DNA of 64,000 bases from Skermanella aerolata KACC 11604. Lineage in GTDB: Bacteria > Pseudomonadota > Alphaproteobacteria > Azospirillales > Azospirillaceae. Under the pieces are notes generated by a model. It made no database searches. It saw only the letters and a list, made by a program, of their open reading frames with translations, and was not told where the DNA came from. A program made the position numbers and the translations under genes. This document shows positions 41,374 to 49,297 of this stretch, piece by piece (the stretch's first letter is position 1; every line of letters starts with the position of its first letter). The stretch lies in NCBI RefSeq assembly GCF_000936425.1, contig NZ_AVFK01000003.1, forward strand, positions 124,001 to 188,000. The letters run 5' to 3'.

Positions 41374-42795
41374 ATGTCCCCTGAACTGATCTCGATCTAT
41401 GCGCTGGCGGTGATGTTCATAATCGCCACGCTGCTGCCGATCAACATGGGCATACTGGCGTTCGTCGGTGCCTTCCTGATCGGGACGCTGGTGGCGGGGC
41501 TGGGCACCAAGGAAATCATCGCTGGTTTCCCGACCGGACTGTTCCTGACGCTGGTCGGCATCACCTACCTGTTCGCCCTGGCGCAGAACAACGGCACCAT
41601 CGATTGGCTGGTCCAGCTAGCGGTCCGGGCGGTCAAGGGACATGTCGCGGCGATCCCCTGGATCATGTTCTTCATTGCCGCGGTCCTGACCTCCGTCGGC
41701 GCCGTCAGCCCGGCGGCGGTCGCGATCATCGCCCCGATAGCACTCGGCTTCGCGATCCAGCACAAGATCAGCCCTTTGCTGATGGGCCTGATGGTGATCC
41801 ACGGCGCGCAGGCCGGCGGCTTTTCTCCGATCAGCATCTATGGCGGCATCACCAACGGCATCGTCGCCAAGGCGGGCCTTCCGTTGAGCGCCGTCACGAC
41901 CTTCGCGGCCAGCTTCTTCGTCAACTTCGCTGTAGCGGCGCTGCTTTTCGTGCTGCTGGGCGGCCGGAAGCTGATGAGCCGCCGCGCCGTAATGGCCGGG
42001 GTTTCCGACAGCATCCCCGACGGCGTACCGGCGGGCAGCGTCGGCGCCATGTCGAACATCCGCACCATTGGCCAGTCCACGCCGCAGGGCGGCGCCCAGG
42101 TCTACGGCGATGCCGAGGCTGAGTCGCTCCGCGAGGAGCTTGAGCTTTCCATGGGCAACGCCGACAGCGTCATGGGCAAGCAGGTCGCCCGCGAAAGCGC
42201 TTTCTCCAAGCCATACCAGATGGTCACCATCGCCGGTCTGGTGCTGCTCGCCGTGCTGACGCTGGCGTTCAAGCTCGACATTGGTTTCGTCGCGATCACC
42301 ATCGGCCTGGTCCTGTCGCTGATGTCGCCCAACCTCCAGAAGCGGGCGATAGGGCAGGTGTCTTGGCCGGAAATCGTGCTGATCACCGGCGTCAGCACCT
42401 ATGTCGGCGTGCTGGAGGCGATGGGCACCATCGACTTCGTCGGACACAGCGTCGCCGGCATGACCTCGCCGCTGATCGCAGCCCTGCTGCTGTGCTTCAT
42501 CGGGGCCGTTGTCTCGGCCTTCGCCTCATCGACGGCGGTCCTGGGATCGCTGATCCCGCTGGCCGTGCCGTTCCTTCAGGCAGATACCGGCGTCGGCGCA
42601 ATCGGCTTCATCGCCGCGATGGCGGTCTCGTCGACCATCGTCGATGTCAGCCCGTTTTCGACCAATGGCGCGCTCGTCCTAGCGAATGCCCAAGGCGTCG
42701 ACCGCGACCAGTTCTTCCGCCGCCTGATGGGCTACGGCGCGCTGGTGACCGTCGTGGCGCCCGTCGTCGTCTGGGGTCTCTTCGTCGTCCTTTGA
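41374..42795 (+). CDS. Dicarboxylate carrier, MatC/SLC13-like permease
   Basis: This 473-residue inner-membrane protein has about 12 hydrophobic helices. The N-terminal half fits the MatC_N dicarboxylate-carrier family (SIYALAVMFIIATLLPINMG), with SVGAVSPAAVAIIAPIALGF and a C-terminal ASSTAVLGSLIPLAVPF and SSTIVDVSPFSTNGALVLAN typical of ion-transporter-superfamily re-entrant loops. A cytoplasmic loop of about 70 residues lies near 205-280. MatC carries malonate in rhizobia, but this protein's substrate is unknown. GGGGGAGGCGC precedes the ATG. It is a single-gene unit followed by a hairpin. Confidence 0.83.
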   Translation: MSPELISIYALAVMFIIATLLPINMGILAFVGAFLIGTLVAGLGTKEIIAGFPTGLFLTLVGITYLFALAQNNGTIDWLVQLAVRAVKGHVAAIPWIMFFIAAVLTSVGAVSPAAVAIIAPIALGFAIQHKISPLLMGLMVIHGAQAGGFSPISIYGGITNGIVAKAGLPLSAVTTFAASFFVNFAVAALLFVLLGGRKLMSRRAVMAGVSDSIPDGVPAGSVGAMSNIRTIGQSTPQGGAQVYGDAEAESLREELELSMGNADSVMGKQVARESAFSKPYQMVTIAGLVLLAVLTLAFKLDIGFVAITIGLVLSLMSPNLQKRAIGQVSWPEIVLITGVSTYVGVLEAMGTIDFVGHSVAGMTSPLIAALLLCFIGAVVSAFASSTAVLGSLIPLAVPFLQADTGVGAIGFIAAMAVSSTIVDVSPFSTNGALVLANAQGVDRDQFFRRLMGYGALVTVVAPVVVWGLFVVL

Positions 42796-42816
42796 GAACC
42801 GCCGGAAATATGGGAA

Positions 42817-42844
42817 GCGGGGGAGGCCATCAGGTCTCTCCCGC
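42817..42844 (+). terminator. Hairpin after the MatC-like gene
   Basis: GCGGGGGAG (42817-42825) pairs with CTCTCCCGC (42836-42844) with one G-U pair and a 10-base loop, 22 bp after the stop. No T-run follows directly, so termination is likely but not certain. Confidence 0.45.
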
Positions 42845-42873
42845 CTATCCGTGATAATCCCCCGCCGGGTTTT

Positions 42874-42946
42874 TGTATCGATCGCCAGATAATGTGGTTG
42901 ACTTGCTCCAGCAACGCGTCTAGCTGTTTATATAATGATCGATACA
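42874..42946 (+). promoter_or_regulatory. Promoter region with TetR-like boxes before the short-chain dehydrogenase
   Basis: TGTATCGATC (42874-42883) and GATCGATACA (42937-42946) are perfect inverted copies. The second directly follows a consensus -10 TATAAT (42931-42936); no good -35 at 17 bp is visible. A related box TGTATCGTCCGATGCA occurs at 45197-45212, at the start of the TetR gene. Control by that TetR is inferred. Confidence 0.45.
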
Positions 42947-43012
42947 GAAATAACGGGCCGATCGCGCGACCCGACCGGGATTACCGACGGTCCGTCATGG
43001 AAAGGATGAACG

Positions 43013-43753
43013 ATGAGTGATTTGGCTGGTAAGCGCGCCCTGGTGACGGGCGCCTCGCGGGGTATCGGTGCCGCCATCGCGCTGGCGCTTGCGGAAAAGG
43101 GCGCCGATGTGGCCATCACGTATGAGCGTTCGGCCGATCGCGCGGCCGATGTCGTCCGTGCCATCGAGGAAAAGGGCAGGCGGGGTCTTGCCATACAGGC
43201 CGACAGCGCCGATCCGGCGGCGGTGAAGCGCTCGGTCGAAGAGGCGGCCGAAGGGCTCGGCGGCCTCGATATTCTCGTCAACAACGCCGGCATCGCCCGC
43301 GCGGGCACGGTGGCCGAGATGAGCCTCGCCGATATCGACGCACTCCTGAACATCAACGTGCGTGCGGTCGTGCTGGCCTCGCAGGCAGCGATCCCGCATC
43401 TCGGGCAGGGCGGCCGCATCGTCTCGATCGGATCAAGTCTGGGCGAACGGGTTCCGTTTCCGGGCGTGACGGTCTACTCCTTGACCAAATCAGCGCTGCT
43501 CGCCTTCACCCGGGGCCTTGCGCGCGAACTCGGGCCGCACGACATCACCGTGAATTTGGTGCAGCCGGGAGCGACCGACACCGATATGAATCCGGCCGAT
43601 GGCGAACAGGCCGATGGGCTGCGCGCCCTGACGCCGCTCGGGCGCTACGGAAACCCACAGGATGTGGCGGCCGCCGTGACGTTCCTTGCCAGCCCTGCGG
43701 CAAGACAGATCACCGGGACGGTCGTCACCGTCGACGGCGGATTGAACGCCTGA
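43013..43753 (+). CDS. Short-chain dehydrogenase/reductase (FabG-like)
   Basis: This 246-residue classical SDR has the cofactor motif TGASRGIG (residues 12-19), NNAG at 90-93 and the catalytic Ser140/141-Tyr155-Lys159 set (YSLTK). The C-terminal TGTVVTVDGGLNA is standard. It reduces a ketone or oxidises an alcohol with NAD(P) in the cytosol; the substrate is unknown. AGGATGAACG precedes the ATG. Boxes in its promoter match one at the TetR gene 2.2 kb downstream, with a broken gene and a Tat-exported hydrolase between. Confidence 0.88.
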   Translation: MSDLAGKRALVTGASRGIGAAIALALAEKGADVAITYERSADRAADVVRAIEEKGRRGLAIQADSADPAAVKRSVEEAAEGLGGLDILVNNAGIARAGTVAEMSLADIDALLNINVRAVVLASQAAIPHLGQGGRIVSIGSSLGERVPFPGVTVYSLTKSALLAFTRGLARELGPHDITVNLVQPGATDTDMNPADGEQADGLRALTPLGRYGNPQDVAAAVTFLASPAARQITGTVVTVDGGLNA

Positions 43754-43754
43754 G

Positions 43755-44019
43755 CGGAAGCGTTTTCCCGACTTCGGGTCGTGGGCCTGGTACTACGGCC
43801 ACGGGATCGACGTCATCCCGGTCTACTCGCCCGCTCCGCTGGATGGTTGGACCAGGGCGAGTCCGGTGGCGGGCTCCTGGGGGGGCCGTGGTCAACCAGC
43901 GGCCCGATCTGTTCGCGGCCGAACTTCCCGGTGTGGGCTTGATGGACAGCGAAGAGATCGCCGACATGTGGGCCTTCGCCGCCCATCGGGCGGGGCTGGA
44001 AGCGGTACGAGGACCTTGA
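43755..44019 (+). pseudogene. Prolyl-oligopeptidase (S9) remnant with frameshift
   Basis: One frame reads QGESGGGLLGG, like the nucleophile elbow of S9 peptidases (GGSNGGLLVG). After a run of seven G at 43879-43885 the next frame continues VVNQRPDLFAAELPGVGLMD, a hallmark of the same family. One missing G breaks the frame. The propeller domain and the C-terminal Asp/His part are absent, so it is a decayed fragment and not just a sequencing slip. Confidence 0.55.
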
Positions 44020-44040
44020 GGCAACCAAGGAAGAAGACGG

Positions 44041-45129
44041 ATGATGGACGATACCACCCGCGCCGTTTGGCACCCGTCGCGGCGCGAACTTCTTAAAGCA
44101 TCGGCCGTGCTTGGCCTTGGCCTGAGTATGCCGTCCGCGCTGGCGGCAGTTCCGGACCCGGCCGACCGGTTCCCGGTTCGACAGGCGCAGGTCCAGGCCA
44201 ATGGGGCCGGTTTCCACGTGATCGAACAGGGGCGGGGACCGGCCGTCCTGTTCTGTCATGGCTTTCCCGATACCGCTGAGACCTGGCGCAGCCAGATGCG
44301 CGCCGTGGCCGAAGCGGGATACCGTGCGGTGGCTCTCGACATGCGGGGCTATGGCGGGAGCTATGCTCCGGCCGAGGCGAACCTCTATTCCTCCCTCCAC
44401 ATCGCCGGCGATCTGGTGGGTGTGCTCGATGCCCTTGGAATCCAGTCCGCCGTCCTCGTCGGGCACGACTGGGGAGCGGATCACGCGTGGCGCGCGATGC
44501 TGATGCGGCCGGATCGCTTTCGCGCGATGGTCAGCCTGAGCATCCCCTATCTGCCACGCGGCGAGATCAGCCACTGGGACAGCTTGCGCAGGCAGGGCAT
44601 GGAAGGCCGCTCCTATTACTTCGACATGCTGAAGCAGGACGCCGAGGCCCGTTTTGCGCCGGCTCGAACGACGATACCGAGCGTCCTGTACTGGCTATCG
44701 GCCAGTCCGCCGCCGGAGACGCGATGGGACCCCAGCGATCCGGCCCGGCACATGCTTCGGCCCTCGCCCGTGGCCGTGCCGGACTGGGCCGATCCGGACT
44801 ATGTTCGCCACACGATCCGCACCTTCGAACGAACAGGGTTTCGCGGCGGGCTGAACTACTACCGCGCACTGCAAACGACCTTCGATCTCACGCCGGCATT
44901 CAAGGGCGCCGTGATCCGGCAGCCGGCCCTTTACATCTATGGCGCGGCCGACGGCCTCAGCGGGATGTTCCATCCCACACCGCCCACGACCGAGGAGCTT
45001 CGGCGCGTCATGCCCGGCCTCGTCGACCATATCGAGCTGGAGAACACCGGCCACTGGATCCAGCACGAGGCGGCGAGCCGCGTCAACGTCGAGCTGATCA
45101 AATTTCTGGAAACCATCGGATCGCCGTAA
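44041..45129 (+). CDS. Tat-exported alpha/beta hydrolase, epoxide-hydrolase-like
   Basis: The 362-residue protein has a twin-arginine signal SRRELLKASAVLGLGLSMP (about residues 13-31) and then the epoxide-hydrolase pattern. HGFPDTAETWR (73-83) is the HGxP oxyanion motif. The nucleophile Asp143 lies in GHDWGA, and probable acid and base are Asp304 (GAADGLS) and His338 (TGHW). Tyrosines in the lid (YWLS and LNYYRAL) match the epoxide-polarising pair. It likely opens epoxides or related esters in the periplasm; haloalkane dehalogenases share part of the pattern. It lies just downstream of a peptidase remnant and upstream of a TetR gene. Confidence 0.82.
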   Translation: MMDDTTRAVWHPSRRELLKASAVLGLGLSMPSALAAVPDPADRFPVRQAQVQANGAGFHVIEQGRGPAVLFCHGFPDTAETWRSQMRAVAEAGYRAVALDMRGYGGSYAPAEANLYSSLHIAGDLVGVLDALGIQSAVLVGHDWGADHAWRAMLMRPDRFRAMVSLSIPYLPRGEISHWDSLRRQGMEGRSYYFDMLKQDAEARFAPARTTIPSVLYWLSASPPPETRWDPSDPARHMLRPSPVAVPDWADPDYVRHTIRTFERTGFRGGLNYYRALQTTFDLTPAFKGAVIRQPALYIYGAADGLSGMFHPTPPTTEELRRVMPGLVDHIELENTGHWIQHEAASRVNVELIKFLETIGSP

Positions 45130-45195
45130 GCATATCATCCGTGCCGGCCGACGTGAATCCGACCTGCCGCATTGCGGCGATACGCTGCTGGAGAT

Positions 45196-45900
45196 ATGTA
45201 TCGTCCGATGCAGAAGTCACCGCAAAGCGAGCAAGCTGAACCGAGAAGTCCCGCACGCAGCCGCGGGCGGCCTCGCGAGTTCGATCGTCAGGCCGCTCTA
45301 GCACAGGCGACCCGTGTGTTCTGGTCCAAAGGCTACGAAGCGACGTCGATTTCCGACCTCACGAAAGCGATGGGGATCGGTTCGCCCAGCCTCTACGCGG
45401 CTTTCGGGTCGAAGGAAGCGCTGTATGCCGAGGCGCTCCAACACTATGGCCAGTGCTACGAACCGCTCTTCTGGAGCAATTTCCACTCTGCCGCCACGGC
45501 GCGCGAAGCGGTAATGTCACTGCTGCTGGACTCTGCCGCATCCATGAGCGGATGCCGCGCCGATATCCCCAACGGTTGCATGGTTGCCCTTTCGTCGGTC
45601 GGCAGCGAAGGTCACGAGCAACTCGGCGAACTGCTGCGGTCGGCGCGCGCTGTCGGACTTGAACGCATAAAGGCGCGGCTGGAGCGGGCCGTCGCGGATG
45701 GCGAAGTTCCGACGTCGGTCGATCTCAACGCACTGGCTCGCTTCGTGCAAACGGTCCAGAGCGGCATGTCGATCCTGGCGCGGGACGGTGCGAGCCGCGC
45801 CGAACTGGAGGATGTGGCGCAGGTCGCCATGATGGGCTGGGACGCTCGCGTCGGTGATCGCGCTGCGTCACGCCTCGATCGGCCGTCGGCGGGCGAGTAG
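45196..45900 (+). CDS. TetR-family transcriptional regulator
   Basis: The 234-residue protein has an N-terminal helix-turn-helix (ATSISDLTKAMGIGSPSLYA, about residues 48-67) after a basic segment RGRPREFDRQAAL. The C-terminal domain resembles AcrR-like proteins with GCRADIPNGCMVALSSVGSE. ATG 45196 is used; ATG 45208 is possible and would give better spacing from GGAG at 45190. A TGTATCGTCCGATGCA box lies across the start, like boxes at 42874 and 42937, so it probably controls itself and the upstream dehydrogenase. Confidence 0.85.
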   Translation: MYRPMQKSPQSEQAEPRSPARSRGRPREFDRQAALAQATRVFWSKGYEATSISDLTKAMGIGSPSLYAAFGSKEALYAEALQHYGQCYEPLFWSNFHSAATAREAVMSLLLDSAASMSGCRADIPNGCMVALSSVGSEGHEQLGELLRSARAVGLERIKARLERAVADGEVPTSVDLNALARFVQTVQSGMSILARDGASRAELEDVAQVAMMGWDARVGDRAASRLDRPSAGE

Positions 45901-45924
45901 TTTACAAACCGCCAGCCATCGCCA

Positions 45925-45997
45925 CGGCTATAGCGCCATCCGCAGCCTCCCTCCCCGGCTATAGCTTATTCCGATACCTCCATACGTTATATCGTAT
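45925..45997. promoter_or_regulatory. Direct repeats and palindrome upstream of the aldehyde dehydrogenase operon
   Basis: CGGCTATAGC occurs at 45925-45934 and again at 45956-45965, 31 bp apart (about three turns), each with the palindrome GCTATAGC. ATACGTTATATCGTAT (45982-45997) has five-base perfect arms. They lie about 190-260 bp before the operon start. The remainder of 45901-46183 shows no gene. The regulator is unknown; the LysR encoded at 53877 is one candidate. Confidence 0.4.
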
Positions 45998-46183
45998 TTC
46001 CCACGTTTTCTCGACGCGTCTATTCTCAAGACCGCCAAAGAATAAAAACGCGGTTCGGGGAGATGGGATTGGGCTGGCGCGTAGTCGCCGGCGGCACGGC
46101 TGGGCAAAGCCAGTAAAGCCGATCAAGAACTCCATCATGGCTCAGGAAATATCTCGGACCGCGCACCACGAGAGTGAGGACAC

Positions 46184-47623
46184 ATGCCTTTCGACCAGAT
46201 TCTCATCAATAACAATTGGTCTTCGGGGTCGGGCGGCCAGACAATTCCGATGCTGAGCCCGAGCGACGGCAAGGAGATCTCCCGCATCGCCCGCGGCACG
46301 GCCGAGGATGTCGACAACGCCGTCCGCGCTGCCCGCCGCGCCTTCGAGGGCGCCTGGGGCCAGACGCCGGCGATGGAGCGGGGCCGCTTGCTGACCCGTC
46401 TCGGCCAGCGGATCCTGGAGAACGCCGAGGAACTGGCCCAGATCGAGGCGAGCGACACTGGCAAGCCGCTCAAGCAGGCCCGCGCCGACATCGTCAACGC
46501 CGCCCGGTATTTCGAGTTCTACGGCGGCGCCGCCGACAAGATCCACGGCGACACCATCCCGTTCCTCGACGGCTACACCGTCATGATCCTGCGCGAGCCG
46601 CGCGGCGTCACCGGCCATATCATCCCCTGGAACTACCCGGCCCAGATGTTCGGCCGCACGCTCGGCCCAAGCCTCGCCGCCGGCAACGCCGCCGTGCTCA
46701 AGCCGGCCGAGGAGGCCTGCCTGTCCTGCATCCGGCTGGCAGAGATCGCCATGGAGATCGGCTTCCCGCCCGGCACCATCAACGTCGTGACCGGCTATGG
46801 CGAGGAAGCCGGCGCGGCGCTGGCCGCCCACCCCGGCATCGACTTCCTGTCGTTCACCGGCTCGCCCGAGGTCGGCACGCTGGTCCAGAAGGCGGCCGCG
46901 GAACACCACGTTCCCTGCGTGCTGGAGCTTGGCGGCAAGTCGCCGCAGATCGTGTTCGAGGACGCCGACCAGCGGCTGGCGATCGAGAGCATCGTCAACG
47001 CCATCGTGCAGAACGCCGGCCAGACCTGCTCCGCCGGCAGCCGCGTGCTGGTGCAGCGCTCGATCTTCGACAGCTTTATCGCCGACCTCGCCCGGCGCGT
47101 CGCGGCGGTCCGCGTCGGTCCCCATGGCGACGACCTGGATTGCGGTCCCGTCATCAGCGCCAACCAGTTCGACCGCGTCCAGGGCTTCCTGGCCCAGGCC
47201 AAGTCCGACGGTGTTCCCGTCCTCGCCGAGGGCGTCATCGTCGAGGGCGCTCCCCAAGGCGGCTACTACGTCAAGCCGACGCTGTTCGGACCTGTGCCGC
47301 TGAAGCACTCGCTGGCGTGCGAGGAAGTCTTCGGGCCTGTGCTGTCCGCCATCCCGTTCGACGACGAGGCCGACGCGATCCGGATCGCCAACGGCACCGA
47401 CTTCGGGCTGGTCGCCGGCATCTGGACCAAGGATGGCGCCCGCCAGCTCCGTCTGGCGCGCGCCGTGCGGGCGGGACAGGTTTTCGTCAATGCCTATGGG
47501 GCGGGCGGCGGCATCGAACTGCCGTTCGGCGGCGTCAAGAAGAGCGGCCATGGCCGCGAGAAGGGGTTCGAGGCGCTGCGCGAGTTCACCGTGGCGAAGA
47601 CGGTCGTTCTCAAGCACGGCTGA
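46184..47623 (+). CDS. NAD(P)-dependent aldehyde dehydrogenase
   Basis: This 479-residue ALDH-superfamily enzyme has all catalytic residues: Asn150 (IIPWNYP), Glu248 (LELGGKSP) and Cys282 (NAGQTCSAGS). The Rossmann motif FTGSPEVG is at 224-231 and PFGGVKKSGHGREKG lies near the C-terminus. It oxidises an aldehyde to the acid in the cytosol. As first gene of an operon with a TRAP transporter, alcohol dehydrogenase, CoA-transferase and lyase, it probably acts after the alcohol dehydrogenase encoded at 50586. GAGTGAGGA precedes the ATG. Confidence 0.92.
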   Translation: MPFDQILINNNWSSGSGGQTIPMLSPSDGKEISRIARGTAEDVDNAVRAARRAFEGAWGQTPAMERGRLLTRLGQRILENAEELAQIEASDTGKPLKQARADIVNAARYFEFYGGAADKIHGDTIPFLDGYTVMILREPRGVTGHIIPWNYPAQMFGRTLGPSLAAGNAAVLKPAEEACLSCIRLAEIAMEIGFPPGTINVVTGYGEEAGAALAAHPGIDFLSFTGSPEVGTLVQKAAAEHHVPCVLELGGKSPQIVFEDADQRLAIESIVNAIVQNAGQTCSAGSRVLVQRSIFDSFIADLARRVAAVRVGPHGDDLDCGPVISANQFDRVQGFLAQAKSDGVPVLAEGVIVEGAPQGGYYVKPTLFGPVPLKHSLACEEVFGPVLSAIPFDDEADAIRIANGTDFGLVAGIWTKDGARQLRLARAVRAGQVFVNAYGAGGGIELPFGGVKKSGHGREKGFEALREFTVAKTVVLKHG

Positions 47624-47693
47624 GCACCCGTCAAGTCACCAGCCAAGACCAAGCAACGATAATCAACCGTAAATTCCAAGGGGAGGATCGCCC

Positions 47694-48710
47694 ATGTTGT
47701 CCCGTCGCGCCTTGTTCGGTGCCTGCGCCTGCGCGCTCGCCTTCGCGGCCTTCAATGCCATGCCGGCAGAGGCGCGCGAGATGCGGGGCCGCTTGGGTCA
47801 CGTCTTCGCCACCAACAGCCCGGTCGATCAGGCCAGCCAGGAATTCGCCCGTTTGATCAAGGAGCGATCGAACGGCGAGATCGACATCTCGGTGTTCCCC
47901 AACAGCCAGCTCGGCGGCGACGAGACGCTGGGCCGCGAGCTGGCGAGGGGTTCGCTGGAACTGGCGTTCCTCAACCCCGGCTCGCTGACCGGCCTGGACC
48001 CCCTGCTCGACATCCACTACCTGCCATACATCGTCAACGACTTCGCGCAGGCTGACAAGATCTTCTACAACGAGAACGGCATCCTCCAGAAGACGCTGCG
48101 GGAAACCCTGAGCAAGCACAAGATGGAGCCGCTGGGCTTCTTCGAGCTGGAGTTCCGCTCGGTCACCAACTCGCGCCGCGCGGTCGAGAAGATTGCCGAC
48201 CTCCAGGGCCTCAAGCTGCGGGTGCCCGGCTCCGCCGGCATCAAGGGCTTCTTTGCCGCAGCAGGAGCCCAGCCGATCACGATGCCCTTCCCGGAACTGT
48301 TCACCGGCCTCCAGCAGGGCACCGTCGACGGCCAGGACAACGGTCCGAGCATCACCTACAACTCGCGCCTGTTCGAAGCGCAGAAGTTCATGACGACGAC
48401 CAACCACGTCTACGCCATGGGCACCGTCGTCGCCGGCGACCGCTTCTGGAGCCGTCTCAGCGACGAGCAGCGGACCATGATCCTTGATACCGCGACGGAA
48501 GTCACCCGCAAGCAGATCGAAAACAACCGGGCGCTCAACAAGGAATTCCTCGCCAAGATCGCGGCCGGCGGCGTCGAGGTCACCGAGCTTTCGCCCGAGA
48601 CCCTAAAGGAGTTCGCCGAGTTCGGCCGGGCGCAATGGGATGGCCTGGGCAAGATCTATGGCGAGGAGCGGGTCAAGCTGCTGCGCGCCGAGATCGCGGA
48701 CCTGGATTGA
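47694..48710 (+). CDS. dctP: TRAP transporter solute-binding protein (DctP family), second system
   Basis: The 338-residue product has an N-terminal export signal (SRRALFGACACALAFAAFNA) ending near PAEARE. It has the DctP motifs FPNSQLGGDETLGRELARG and GLKLRVPGSAGIKGFFAAAG, with the ligand-binding Arg, and TGLQQGTVDGQDNGPSI. The twin Arg suggests but does not prove Tat export. It belongs to a TRAP system distinct from that at 23976. Its stop overlaps the ATG of dctQ (TGATG). Confidence 0.9.
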   Translation: MLSRRALFGACACALAFAAFNAMPAEAREMRGRLGHVFATNSPVDQASQEFARLIKERSNGEIDISVFPNSQLGGDETLGRELARGSLELAFLNPGSLTGLDPLLDIHYLPYIVNDFAQADKIFYNENGILQKTLRETLSKHKMEPLGFFELEFRSVTNSRRAVEKIADLQGLKLRVPGSAGIKGFFAAAGAQPITMPFPELFTGLQQGTVDGQDNGPSITYNSRLFEAQKFMTTTNHVYAMGTVVAGDRFWSRLSDEQRTMILDTATEVTRKQIENNRALNKEFLAKIAAGGVEVTELSPETLKEFAEFGRAQWDGLGKIYGEERVKLLRAEIADLD

Positions 48711-49297
48711 TGTCCATGGCGGAGCGAACCCAGTTGGACCGAACTCAGATGCACCCCGGCGCCATGGTGGCGCCGGTCCCCGGGTCCTCGGCGCTCGACC
48801 GGGTCGAACGGGAAATCTACCGGGTGGAGGCGTTCATCGCCGGGGCATCCCTCGTCGTGATGCTCGCTACCATCGTGTTCAGCGTCATCGCGCGCTATTT
48901 CGAACTGCCTGTTCCGAACGTCAGCGAATTGGGCATCGTCGCCATGGCGCCGCTGACCTTCGTAGGTGCTGCGCTCTGCACCTACGCCCGCGCCCATATC
49001 AGCGTCGAGATCGCCCAGCAGCTTCCTTCCAGGCTGCTGCGGTCGATCGCCCATGCCGGCGCCATGCTGTCGCAACTTCTGTTCGCCGGCATCTTCCTCT
49101 ACGTCGCGTGGGAGTTCTTCGCCTACGCGTATGAATCCAACGAGAACCTGATCGACCTGGGCACGCCCGTCGCGGTGCCGGCCGGGTTCATGGTGGCGGG
49201 CAGCGCCCTGATGATCGTCCACGCGCTGGCCGACCTCTATCGTCTCGTCACCGGCCAGCCTCATCCAGGACTGCCGAATTCCGGAGGAGTGTCATGA
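48710..49297 (+). CDS. dctQ: TRAP transporter small permease (DctQ family), second system
   Basis: The ATG at 48710 overlaps the dctP stop, supporting translational coupling. The 195-residue protein has a cytoplasmic N-terminus of about 40 residues and four helices at about 42-64, 78-97, 118-140 and 158-180. The second helix begins within VSELGIVAMAPLTFVGAAL. It partners the large permease that starts 4 bp before its end. Confidence 0.87.
   Translation: MSMAERTQLDRTQMHPGAMVAPVPGSSALDRVEREIYRVEAFIAGASLVVMLATIVFSVIARYFELPVPNVSELGIVAMAPLTFVGAALCTYARAHISVEIAQQLPSRLLRSIAHAGAMLSQLLFAGIFLYVAWEFFAYAYESNENLIDLGTPVAVPAGFMVAGSALMIVHALADLYRLVTGQPHPGLPNSGGVS

Noticed and set aside
45982-45997. Classic LysR box at the ATACG..CGTAT palindrome
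   Set aside because: The spacing gives T-N12-A, not T-N11-A, so it is kept only as an unassigned palindrome.
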